The notes under the pieces: generated by a model | The model's database searches: none | Told to the model about the DNA's origin: nothing | What the model saw: the letters and a program-made list of their open reading frames with translations, nothing else | Shown here: positions 15,314 through 22,179 of the stretch, one piece after another | How the letters are laid out: each line of letters opens with the position of its first letter | Position numbering within the stretch: position 1 is the first letter of the stretch | Made by a program: the position numbers and the translations under genes | Source: Thiotrichales bacterium | GTDB lineage: Bacteria; Pseudomonadota; Gammaproteobacteria; JAABTG01 | Assembly (NCBI GenBank): GCA_011389995.1 | Contig: JAABTG010000038.1 | Location: forward strand, 1-36,394 | Length of the DNA: 36,394 bases | Direction of reading: 5' to 3'

Positions 15314-15345
15314 CTGCCGGCCGTTGTCCTTGATAAGGCCGGCAG
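15314..15345 (-). other. Hairpin in the leader of the TauD/TfdA gene
   Basis: CTGCCGGCC (15314-15322) and GGCCGGCAG (15337-15345) are perfect complements with a 14-base loop. In the minus-strand transcript the stem ends about 24 bases upstream of the ATG, close to the ribosome-binding site. It could affect translation or RNA stability, and it is the kind of structured RNA a Cas6-like protein might bind (inference). Confidence 0.55.
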
Positions 15346-15355
15346 CCGCACCGAG

Positions 15356-15388
15356 TTGACACATTCAGACTATAATCAAATAATGATT
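15356..15388. promoter_or_regulatory. Overlapping divergent promoter candidates
   Basis: On the plus strand TTGACA (15356-15361) and AATAAT (15379-15384) are 17 bases apart, a good sigma-70 promoter that would give dsrA a leader of about 330 bases. On the minus strand TATAGT (15374-15369) could be a -10 box for the TauD/TfdA gene. An inverted repeat AATCA-N5-TGATT (15374-15388) overlaps both and would suit a shared regulator. Based on motif reading only. Confidence 0.45.
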
Positions 15389-15475
15389 AGCTTACGAACG
15401 CCCCGTCCCGGGGCAGGGCCTGTGACGGGTTTTGGGCATCCCCCTGGTCGAGTAGGGTTTTCAGGACCATAACCA

Positions 15476-15491
15476 TATCCCAAAAGGGATA
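15476..15491. promoter_or_regulatory. Palindrome upstream of dsrA
   Basis: TATCCC-AAAA-GGGATA is a perfect inverted repeat of 6 bases on each side, about 230 bases upstream of dsrA. A similar but imperfect ATCTCC-N4-GGGGAT lies at 32795-32810 between cysG and the rhodanese-tusA genes. Both could be operator sites; the regulator is unknown. Confidence 0.35.
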
Positions 15492-15717
15492 GGTGCCCCC
15501 CTCCCAGGCCCCCCTTTGGGGCGGTGTTTATGGGCGGGGCGGCTCATTAGACTTTGCCGTCCGAAGCCGGAGCATCGGGCAGCGACCCTCCGAAGCACGT
15601 TGGGAAGCATGTTGGCAGGCCGCCGCCCGGGGCTGGTGAAATTGCATATAACACTGTTGAGTCGGGCCGTGGTGCAACGAGGCCCTGACCCTTTCGTCGA
15701 ACTCGAAGGAGGCACTT

Positions 15718-16977
15718 ATGGCGATCGAGAAGCACGATACCCCGATGATCGATCAGTTGGAGGATGGGCCCTGGCCCAGCTTCATCTCCGGAATCAAGCG
15801 CATGCGGGATCAGCATCCCGACCAGCGCATCAACGCGATGGCCAACGACCTGCTGGGTCAGCTGGAGCACTCCTACGAGACCCGCAAGGGTTATTGGAAG
15901 GGCGGCACCGTCAGCGTCTATGGTTACGGTGGTGGCATCATCCCGCGCTTCTCCGAGGTGGGTAAGCAGTTCCCCGCCTCCAAGGAGTTCCACACCCTGC
16001 GCGTGCAGCCGCCGGCCGGCAACATGTACAGCACCGAGATGTTGCGGCAGCTGGCAGACAGCTGGGAGAAACACGGTTCGGGCATGGTGACCTTCCATGG
16101 TCAGACCGGGAACATCATGTTCATCGGCACCGACACCCCCGGCACCCAGCACTTCTTCGACGAGGTCAACGATTACGGTTTCGACCTCGGCGGTGCCGGT
16201 CCCTGTGTACGCACGGCCATGTGCTGCGTGGGAGCCGCCCGCTGTGAGCAGTCCAATTGCAACGAGCAGTCCATCATGCGCCACCTGGTGAACAACTTCA
16301 CTGATGACGTGCACCGGCCGGCCCTGCCCTACAAGTTCAAGTTCAAGGTCTCGGGCTGCCCCAACGACTGTGTCAATGCCATTGAGCGGGCGGACATGGC
16401 CGTCATCGGCACCTGGCGTGACGACATGAAAATCGACCAGGACGAAGTCAAGGCCTTCGTCGAGAAGAAGGGTCGTAAGTACGTCATCGACAACGTGGTA
16501 AGCCGTTGCCCCACCAACTGCATGTCGCTGAACGACGACGACACTCTGGATGTGGACAACCGCAACTGTGTGCGCTGCATGCACTGCCTCAACGTCATGA
16601 ACAAGGCCCTGTCCCCCGGCGACGACAAGGGCGTGACCATCCTCATCGGCGGCAAGCGCACTCTGAAGATCGGTGATCTCATGGGTACCGTGGTGGTGCC
16701 CTTCATGAAGATGGACACTTCCGAGGACTATGAGCGCATCGTCGAGATCGCCGAAGAGACCATCGACTTCTTCGCCGAGAACGCCCTCGAGCACGAGCGT
16801 ACCGGTGAGATGATCGAGCGTATCGGGCTGGTGAACTTCCTCGAAGGCATCGGCATCGAAGTGGATCCCAACATGGTGTCCTCGCCCCGTCAGGTGTCCT
16901 ACGTCCGCATGGACGACTGGGACGAAGAGGCTGCCAAGTGGTTCAACCGCCAGGGTGAGGAAGCCGCCGCCGGTTGA
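15718..16977 (+). CDS. dsrA: Reverse-type dissimilatory sulfite reductase, alpha subunit
   Basis: DsrA (419 residues) pairs with DsrB in the cytoplasmic alpha2-beta2 enzyme that, in sulfur oxidisers, oxidises persulfidic sulfur carried by DsrC to sulfite. Siroheme/[4Fe-4S] ligands are visible around C163 (CVRTAMCC, then ARCEQSNC) and in C214-P-N-D-C218. An inserted ferredoxin domain carries CPTNC near residue 264 and CVRCMHC near 285. The product has the usual DsrA length. ATG 15718 has an AAGGAGG site 5 bases away. It is the first gene of the operon and is separated from dsrB by 100 bases containing a hairpin. Confidence 0.97.
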   Translation: MAIEKHDTPMIDQLEDGPWPSFISGIKRMRDQHPDQRINAMANDLLGQLEHSYETRKGYWKGGTVSVYGYGGGIIPRFSEVGKQFPASKEFHTLRVQPPAGNMYSTEMLRQLADSWEKHGSGMVTFHGQTGNIMFIGTDTPGTQHFFDEVNDYGFDLGGAGPCVRTAMCCVGAARCEQSNCNEQSIMRHLVNNFTDDVHRPALPYKFKFKVSGCPNDCVNAIERADMAVIGTWRDDMKIDQDEVKAFVEKKGRKYVIDNVVSRCPTNCMSLNDDDTLDVDNRNCVRCMHCLNVMNKALSPGDDKGVTILIGGKRTLKIGDLMGTVVVPFMKMDTSEDYERIVEIAEETIDFFAENALEHERTGEMIERIGLVNFLEGIGIEVDPNMVSSPRQVSYVRMDDWDEEAAKWFNRQGEEAAAG

Positions 16978-17000
16978 GCCGGTTGTTGAAGACCGACCCC

Positions 17001-17038
17001 GGAAAGGGGCGCAGAGTCTCAAACCCTGCGCCCCTTCC
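17001..17038 (+). other. Stem-loop between dsrA and dsrB
   Basis: GGAAAGGGGCGCAG (17001-17014) pairs with CTGCGCCCCTTCC (17026-17038) with one bulged A and an 11-base loop. It is followed by TTCAAAAAAGG rather than a T run, so it does not look like a full terminator. It may stabilise the dsrA message or tune the ratio of dsrA to the downstream genes. Confidence 0.7.
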
Positions 17039-17077
17039 TTCAAAAAAGGTTTATTGAGCGAGTACCGGAGGTAAGTA

Positions 17078-18151
17078 ATGGCTCAACAGCATCGTACGCC
17101 AATAGAGAGTGGATGCCCGGACGGCTTCCAGTATATGCATCCAGTGATGCGCAAGAATTACGGGCAGTGGAAGTACCACGAACACACCCGCCCCGGCGTT
17201 CTCATGCACGCCGCCCACAGTGGCGACCAGGTATGGACCGTCAAGGCCGGTACCCAGCGCATTCTGGATGTCTACTCCCTGCGCAAGCTCTGCGAGATCG
17301 GCGAGACCTTCGGTGACGGCTACGTGCGTTTCACCCTGCGCAGCAACATCGAATACATGGTGACGGACGAGGCCAAGGTTCAGCCTCTCATCGACGCCCT
17401 GGAGAACGCCGGCTTCGTGGTGGGTGGTACCGGCAACTCGGTGGCCATGATCTCCCACACCCAGGGCTGGCTCCATTGCGATATCCCGGGTACCGATGCG
17501 TCGGGGGTGGTGAAGGCCATGATGGATGAGCTCATCGACGAGTTCAAAAATCACAACATGCCCAACCGCGTCCATCTCACCACGTCGTGCTGCCAGATTA
17601 ACTGCGGCGGCCAGGGTGATATCGCCATCAATGTCCAGCACACCAAGCCGCCGAAGATCCGCCATGACCTGGTGGCCAACGTCTGCGAGCGCCCGTCGGT
17701 GGTGGCCCGTTGTCCGGTGGCAGCCATCCGGCCGGCCCTGGTGAACGGCAAGCCATCCCTCGAGGTGGACGAGAAGAAGTGCATCTGCTGTGGTGCCTGT
17801 TTCCCGCCGTGCCCGCCCATGCAGATCAACGACCCCGAGCACACCAAGCTCGCTATCTGGGTTGGCGGCAACCACTCCAACGCGCGCAGCAAGCCGAGCT
17901 TCCAGAAGCTGGTGGCCGCGGGCATCCCCAACAATCCGCCGCGTTGGCCCGAGGCGACGGCAATCGTCAAGAACATCCTCAAGGCCTATAAGGAAGACGC
18001 CCGGGACTGGGAGCGCATCAACGACTGGATCGACCGCATCGGCTGGCCGCGTTTCTTCGAGATGACGGGGCTGCCGTTTACCAAGTTCCACATCGACAAC
18101 TGGCGTGGTGCCCGTGAGCGCCTGAACGCCTCGACCCACATCCGCTTCTGA
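17078..18151 (+). CDS. dsrB: Reverse-type dissimilatory sulfite reductase, beta subunit
   Basis: DsrB has 357 residues. The siroheme/[4Fe-4S] motif is TTSCCQINCGG (C171, C172, C176), followed by CERPSVVARCPVAAI. A ferredoxin domain with CICCGACFPPCPPM sits near residue 235. DsrB holds the catalytically active siroheme site in known enzymes, and DsrC docks its C-terminal arm between DsrA and DsrB. ATG 17078 follows CGGAGG. The siroheme would be made by the CysG encoded at 31299 and amidated by DsrN. Confidence 0.97.
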   Translation: MAQQHRTPIESGCPDGFQYMHPVMRKNYGQWKYHEHTRPGVLMHAAHSGDQVWTVKAGTQRILDVYSLRKLCEIGETFGDGYVRFTLRSNIEYMVTDEAKVQPLIDALENAGFVVGGTGNSVAMISHTQGWLHCDIPGTDASGVVKAMMDELIDEFKNHNMPNRVHLTTSCCQINCGGQGDIAINVQHTKPPKIRHDLVANVCERPSVVARCPVAAIRPALVNGKPSLEVDEKKCICCGACFPPCPPMQINDPEHTKLAIWVGGNHSNARSKPSFQKLVAAGIPNNPPRWPEATAIVKNILKAYKEDARDWERINDWIDRIGWPRFFEMTGLPFTKFHIDNWRGARERLNASTHIRF

Positions 18152-18180
18152 ATCGGGGCAGGATCACCGGAAGAGATCCC

Positions 18181-18573
18181 ATGAAGTTTGCAATCCAGAT
18201 CAACGAAGGACCCTATCAGCATCAGGCGGTGGATAGCGCCTACCAGTTCGCCAAGGCGGCCCTGGACAAGGGACACGAGATATTTCGCGTGTTCTTCTAC
18301 CACGACGGTGTCAACACTGCGACCCGTCTGGCGGTGCCGCCCCAGGATGATCGCAACCTCACCAAGCTGTGGGCGGAACTCGCCGAGCAGCACAATCTGG
18401 ACATGGTGGTGTGCGTGGCCGCGGCCCAGCGTCGCGGCATGGCGGATGAAGACGAGATGAAGCGCAACGGCAAGGACGCCAACAACATTCATCCAGCGTT
18501 TCGCATTTCCGGTCTCGGCCAGCTGATTGAGGCCGGTATCGCGGCGGATCGTCTAATGGTGTTCGGGGACTGA
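18181..18573 (+). CDS. dsrE: Sulfur carrier DsrE, subunit of DsrEFH
   Basis: The 130-residue protein belongs to the DsrE/TusD family. The active cysteine is C78 in DMVVCVAAAQRRG, at the same position as the persulfide-carrying Cys of Allochromatium DsrE. With DsrF and DsrH it forms the hexameric DsrE2F2H2 that takes sulfur from TusA and passes it to DsrC. It starts 30 bases after dsrB and is followed by dsrF after 10 bases. DsrEFH is a marker of sulfur oxidisers and is not found with dsrAB of sulfate reducers. Confidence 0.96.
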   Translation: MKFAIQINEGPYQHQAVDSAYQFAKAALDKGHEIFRVFFYHDGVNTATRLAVPPQDDRNLTKLWAELAEQHNLDMVVCVAAAQRRGMADEDEMKRNGKDANNIHPAFRISGLGQLIEAGIAADRLMVFGD

Positions 18574-18583
18574 GGGCGGAGCG

Positions 18584-18991
18584 ATGTCGGAAATCAAGAA
18601 ATTCATGTACGTTAACCGCAAGGCCCCTTACGGGACCGTGTACGCCCTCGAGTCGCTGGAGGTGGTGCTCATCGGTGCGGCCTTCGACCAGGATGTGAGC
18701 CTGGCTTTTCTGGACGACGGCGTCTTTCAGATCATGAAGGGCCAGGACACCCAGGGCGTCGGGATGAAGAATTTCTCACCCACCTACAGCGCCCTCGGTG
18801 ACTACGACGTGACCAAGCTCTACGTGGAAAGGGAATCCCTGGAGGAGCGTGGTCTGACCCTGGATGACCTTCTGCCTCTGAAGTACGAGGACGAAGACGA
18901 TGACTGGGCCGAGAAGGACTCCATTAAACTTGTCAGCCGTGAAGAACTGGCCGGTCTGATGGAAGACCAAGACGTCCTGCTCAACTTCTAA
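18584..18991 (+). CDS. dsrF: DsrF, subunit of DsrEFH
   Basis: 135 residues of the DsrF/TusC fold: the IKKFMYVNRKAPYGTVYALE opening and FLDDGVFQIMKGQ are typical. The protein contains no cysteine at all, so it is a structural member of the complex while DsrE and DsrH carry the Cys. The C-terminal part is acidic (KYEDEDDDW). Start ATG 18584 lies 10 bases after dsrE with GGCGGAG upstream. Cytoplasmic, in the DsrE2F2H2 hexamer. Confidence 0.95.
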   Translation: MSEIKKFMYVNRKAPYGTVYALESLEVVLIGAAFDQDVSLAFLDDGVFQIMKGQDTQGVGMKNFSPTYSALGDYDVTKLYVERESLEERGLTLDDLLPLKYEDEDDDWAEKDSIKLVSREELAGLMEDQDVLLNF

Positions 18992-19003
18992 GGGAGTCCG
19001 CCA

Positions 19004-19312
19004 ATGGCAACGCTTCATACAGTCAACAAATCCCCTTTCGAGAAGAATTCTCTGGCAAGTTGCCTGTCTCATCTTCAAAGTGGGTATGCGGTGCTCCTCT
19101 TCGAGGATGGGGTATACGGTGCCCTGCGCGGCACCACCATCGCGACCCGGGTCGAGGACGCCGTGAAATCAGGCCGGGTCTACGTGCTCGGAGAGGATTT
19201 CAAAGCCCGGGGTCTGGATGAGGGAAAGATGATCGAAGGGATAAACGTCGTGGACTACGCGGGGTTTGTCGACCTCGCCACGGAATGCGACAGGGTTCAA
19301 TCTTGGCTTTAA
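19004..19312 (+). CDS. dsrH: DsrH, subunit of DsrEFH
   Basis: 102 residues of the DsrH/TusB family. The single conserved Cys is C20 in SLASCLSHLQSG, where Allochromatium DsrH has its Cys. The pattern AVLLFEDGVYGAL follows. It completes the DsrEFH sulfur-relay complex that delivers persulfide sulfur to DsrC. Start ATG 19004 is 12 bases after dsrF, with GGGAGT as ribosome-binding site. A hairpin follows its stop, before dsrC. Confidence 0.95.
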   Translation: MATLHTVNKSPFEKNSLASCLSHLQSGYAVLLFEDGVYGALRGTTIATRVEDAVKSGRVYVLGEDFKARGLDEGKMIEGINVVDYAGFVDLATECDRVQSWL

Positions 19313-19316
19313 CACC

Positions 19317-19332
19317 CGGGCCATCCGGCCCG
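19317..19332 (+). other. Stem-loop just upstream of dsrC
   Basis: CGGGCC (19317-19322) and GGCCCG (19327-19332) enclose the tetraloop ATCC, starting 4 bases after the dsrH stop. The dsrC ribosome-binding site AAGGAG (19340-19345) begins 7 bases after the stem. It may mark an RNA processing or protection point for dsrC. Confidence 0.6.
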
Positions 19333-19353
19333 AAAGATTAAGGAGTATTGATT

Positions 19354-19686
19354 ATGACACTCGAAGTTAACGGTAAGACGTTTGAGACCGACGAAGAAGG
19401 CTACCTGGCCGACCTCAACGATTGGGAGCCGGGCGTGGCAGAGGCCATGGCACAGGCCGAGGATGTGGAGCTCACCAGCGACCACTGGGAGATCATCAAT
19501 TTCCTCCGCGAGTACTACGAGGAATACCAGATCGCCCCCGCGGTACGGGTTCTGACCAAGGCCGTCGGCAAGAAGCTGGGCAAGGACAAGGGCAACAGCA
19601 AGTACCTGTACGAGTTGTTCCCCTATGGCCCCGGCAAACAGGCCTGTAAGTACGCCGGTCTGCCGAAGCCCACCGGCTGCGTCTAA
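19354..19686 (+). CDS. dsrC: Sulfur-carrying redox protein DsrC
   Basis: 110 residues from ATG 19354 with AAGGAG upstream. The two essential cysteines are present on the flexible C-terminal arm: C98 in KQACKYAGLP and C109 in the terminal TGCV, ten residues apart. DsrC accepts sulfur from DsrEFH, presents it to DsrAB for oxidation to sulfite, and is reoxidised by the membrane complex DsrMKJOP through DsrK. Hairpins stand on both sides of the gene. A paralogue without the cysteines is encoded at 12073-12414 on the opposite strand. Confidence 0.97.
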   Translation: MTLEVNGKTFETDEEGYLADLNDWEPGVAEAMAQAEDVELTSDHWEIINFLREYYEEYQIAPAVRVLTKAVGKKLGKDKGNSKYLYELFPYGPGKQACKYAGLPKPTGCV

Positions 19687-19702
19687 GACCGCATCTGTAT
19701 CC

Positions 19703-19735
19703 GTCCGTGGGCCGGCCCCGGCCGTGTCCACGGAC
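19703..19735 (+). other. Stem-loop between dsrC and dsrM
   Basis: GTCCGTGG (19703-19710) pairs perfectly with CCACGGAC (19728-19735), and the GC-rich interior can pair further around a small loop. No T run follows. The structure could protect the 3' end of a dsrC message or reduce read-through into dsrM. Confidence 0.65.
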
Positions 19736-19764
19736 CACCACCGAGTTTCCTGGAGGAAGATGCC

Positions 19765-20535
19765 GTGGCCCTTACGGGTATCTACGCGTTCCTTTTCTAT
19801 CTCGCTTTCGTGGTCCTGGTGGCCGGTCTGGGATATAAGATCGTGCAGTACGCACGGACCCCCGCGCCCCTCAAGATCCCCACGACGCCCGCCCCCACCA
19901 CCCGCTCGGGCGTGGCACTGCGGATGGGCCGTGAAGTGGTATTGTTCGAAAGCCTCTTTCGCTCGAACAAGTGGATTTGGATCTTCGGCTGGTTGTTCCA
20001 TGCCGGTCTTTTCATCGTGCTGGCGCGGCACCTCCGATACTTCACGGAGCCCGTCTGGTGGTGGGTGGATTTGATCCAGCCGTTCGGTAAATACGGCGCC
20101 TTCGCCATGATCATCGGCCTGGTGGGACTGTGGGCCCGGCGCCTGCTGGTGGATCGGGTGCGTTACATCACCTCCCCCTCGGACCACCTGATGCTCCTGT
20201 TGTTGACCGCCATCGGCGTAAGCGGGGCCCTGATGACCTTCGTCAACCACACGGACATCGTCGCCGTGAAGGCCTTCTTCCTCGGCATCATGGGATTCGA
20301 GTTTGCCAGCATGCAGCCCCTTCCGGGGGACATCCTGTTGCTGCTGCATCTCGGCATGGTGGTGTTACTGATGCTGATTTTTCCCTTCAGCAAGCTATTG
20401 CACGCGCCCGGCTTGTTCTTCAGCCCGTCGCGCAACCAGGTGGACAATCCCCGTGCGGAGCCTGGCCTGCGCGCCCACGACAGCCGGCACGTGGCGCCCT
20501 GGGCGGTCGAGCTGGAAACTGATCGTAAGGCGTGA
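19765..20535 (+). CDS. dsrM: DsrM, heme b membrane subunit of DsrMKJOP
   Basis: 256 residues from GTG 19765, with GGAGGAA 6 bases before. It is a NarI-like membrane protein with about five or six hydrophobic helices: residues 5-27, 70-90 (WIWIFGWLFHAGLFIVLARH), 110-128, 140-160 and 190-212. His residues in the helices (FHAGLF, LARHLRY, LLLHLG) would ligate two b hemes. DsrM links quinone and heme electrons to the DsrK subunit in the cytoplasmic membrane. A 78-base gap with a hairpin separates it from dsrC. Confidence 0.93.
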   Translation: MALTGIYAFLFYLAFVVLVAGLGYKIVQYARTPAPLKIPTTPAPTTRSGVALRMGREVVLFESLFRSNKWIWIFGWLFHAGLFIVLARHLRYFTEPVWWWVDLIQPFGKYGAFAMIIGLVGLWARRLLVDRVRYITSPSDHLMLLLLTAIGVSGALMTFVNHTDIVAVKAFFLGIMGFEFASMQPLPGDILLLLHLGMVVLLMLIFPFSKLLHAPGLFFSPSRNQVDNPRAEPGLRAHDSRHVAPWAVELETDRKA

Positions 20536-20593
20536 CGGCCCTTGATGCGGCCCTGCTGTACACCGGCAACGTAAAACTGACTGGATAGCGCAC

Positions 20594-22135
20594 ATGGCGG
20601 ATTTTGAAACCCCGAAGCTCGATGACATCACCACCATCCCCACGGTCAAATCGGGGACCATGGAGCACAGCTCTCCCTACGTGGCGAAACCCGTCATACA
20701 GGAGCCGCTGGGTTTCCCCGGCGAGCTGGTGGATGACTGGGAGAATGTAGCGGTCGCGAAACTCGGTGAACTTTCCAACAAGTACCGGGCGTTGCGGGTC
20801 TACCTGGATTCATGCGTGAAATGTGGGGCATGCACGGACAAGTGCCACTACTACCTGGGCACGTCGGACCCCAAAAACATGCCGGTGGCCCGCCAGGACC
20901 TCCTGCGCAAGGTCTACCGCCGCTATTACACCCTGGCCGGCAAGTGGTTTCCCAAGCTGGTGGGGGCCACGGACATGACCAAGGAGGTGCTGGACGACTG
21001 GTACAGCTACTATCACCAGTGCTCCCAGTGCCGCCGCTGCTCCGTGTTCTGCCCCTACGGCATCGACACCGCCGAGATCTCCATGGCCGCCCGGGATATC
21101 ATGGATGCGGTGGGCAAGGGGCAGAAATACTGCAACGAGATCATCGGCAAGGTTTTCAAGATCGGCAACAATCTGGGCCTGCCGGAGCCCGCCCTCAGAG
21201 ATACCCTCGAGGACCTCGAGGAAGAAGTGGAAGAGGAGTGCGGCGTACCGGTGAAGTTCCCGCTGGATCAGAAGGGGGCCGATGTGCTGCTGGTGACGCC
21301 GTCCGCCGACTTCTTCGCCGAGCCTCATATCGACGGCCTCATCGGCTACGGCAAGGTCTTTCACCAGGCGGGCATCAGTTGGACCGTGTCTTCCCATGCC
21401 TCGGAGGCGGCCAATTTCGGTATGTTCATCGGCAGCTACGAGAACATGCGCAAGGTGTCCATGCGCATTCGTGAAGCCGCCCTGGACCTCGGCGTCAAGC
21501 GCATCGTCTTCGGTGAGTGCGGTCACGCCTGGCGCGTGGCCTACAGCTTCCTGAATACCCTGGCCGGGCCCTTCGATTTTCTCGACCCGAAGTACCCGGT
21601 ACCCCAGCATATCTGCGAGGTGACCCACGACCTCATCCAGAAGGGCGTATTGAAGTTCGACAAGTCCCAGAACGACCACATGGTGCTGACCTACCACGAT
21701 TCCTGCAACGTGGCGCGCGCCAGTCGCATGGGCAGCAAGCCGGGCGGTCAGTTCACCATTCCCCGGGATATCATCAAGACCGTATGCAACAACTATGTGG
21801 ACATGGCCGCGGATTCCATCCATGACGCCACCTACTGTTGCGGCGGCGGTGGGGGGCTGCTGACGGACGACCTGATGGAACTCCGGGTCCGCGGCGCCAA
21901 GCCCCGCATGGAGGCGGTTAAACAGGTGGTGGACGCCCACGGAGTCACCAACATGGCGGCCATCTGCGCCATCTGCAAGAGTCAGTTCACCAAAGTCTTC
22001 CCTTATTACGGTTATGGGATGGACATGATTGTTAGTGTTCACCAGTTGGTGAGCAACGCCATCATCATGGATGGCGCACAGGACGGCGGGGACGAAGATC
22101 GAGAGACGGCTGAAGACGCACCCCAGAGTGCGTAA
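20594..22135 (+). CDS. dsrK: DsrK, HdrD-like iron-sulfur subunit of DsrMKJOP
   Basis: 513 residues, soluble and resembling the catalytic HdrD/HdrB subunits of heterodisulfide reductase. Two [4Fe-4S] motifs are visible: CVKCGACTDKC near residue 74 and CSQCRRCSVFC near 143. Cys-rich CCG-type elements follow, with GECGHAW, HDSCNVAR and CCGGGGGLL, and a late CAICKSQF. DsrK is thought to oxidise DsrC thiols to the trisulfide or disulfide form at a special Fe-S cluster. It starts 58 bases after dsrM and precedes dsrL by 44 bases. Confidence 0.95.
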   Translation: MADFETPKLDDITTIPTVKSGTMEHSSPYVAKPVIQEPLGFPGELVDDWENVAVAKLGELSNKYRALRVYLDSCVKCGACTDKCHYYLGTSDPKNMPVARQDLLRKVYRRYYTLAGKWFPKLVGATDMTKEVLDDWYSYYHQCSQCRRCSVFCPYGIDTAEISMAARDIMDAVGKGQKYCNEIIGKVFKIGNNLGLPEPALRDTLEDLEEEVEEECGVPVKFPLDQKGADVLLVTPSADFFAEPHIDGLIGYGKVFHQAGISWTVSSHASEAANFGMFIGSYENMRKVSMRIREAALDLGVKRIVFGECGHAWRVAYSFLNTLAGPFDFLDPKYPVPQHICEVTHDLIQKGVLKFDKSQNDHMVLTYHDSCNVARASRMGSKPGGQFTIPRDIIKTVCNNYVDMAADSIHDATYCCGGGGGLLTDDLMELRVRGAKPRMEAVKQVVDAHGVTNMAAICAICKSQFTKVFPYYGYGMDMIVSVHQLVSNAIIMDGAQDGGDEDRETAEDAPQSA

Positions 22136-22179
22136 TCATACAACCCTTTACCTGGGCCTACCCGGCATAGGAGAAAATC

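Larger units (their letters stand above)
15291..15717. promoter_or_regulatory. Divergent control region between the TauD/TfdA gene and dsrA
   Basis: No gene is visible in this 427-base gap. It holds a hairpin in the TauD/TfdA leader, an AT-rich core at 15356-15388 that could serve promoters in both directions, and a short palindrome at 15476-15491. Runs of C and G follow at about 15495-15545, and then the dsrA ribosome-binding site AAGGAGG (15706-15712). A weak -10-like TATAAC lies at 15647-15652 without a good -35 box. The dsr operon is sulfide-induced in Allochromatium vinosum, so control sites are expected here. Confidence 0.6.

Noticed and set aside
15356..15376. TTGACA followed by TATAAT as a promoter upstream of dsrA
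   Set aside because: The two boxes are only 9 bases apart; the AATAAT at the proper 17-base distance was used instead.
12000..15800. A CRISPR array near the Cas6-like gene
   Set aside because: No regularly spaced repeats of 24-40 bases with unique spacers were found on either strand.
17001..17050. A rho-independent terminator after dsrA
   Set aside because: The stem is strong but is followed by TTCAAAAAAGG, not a T run, and dsrB must be co-expressed with dsrA.
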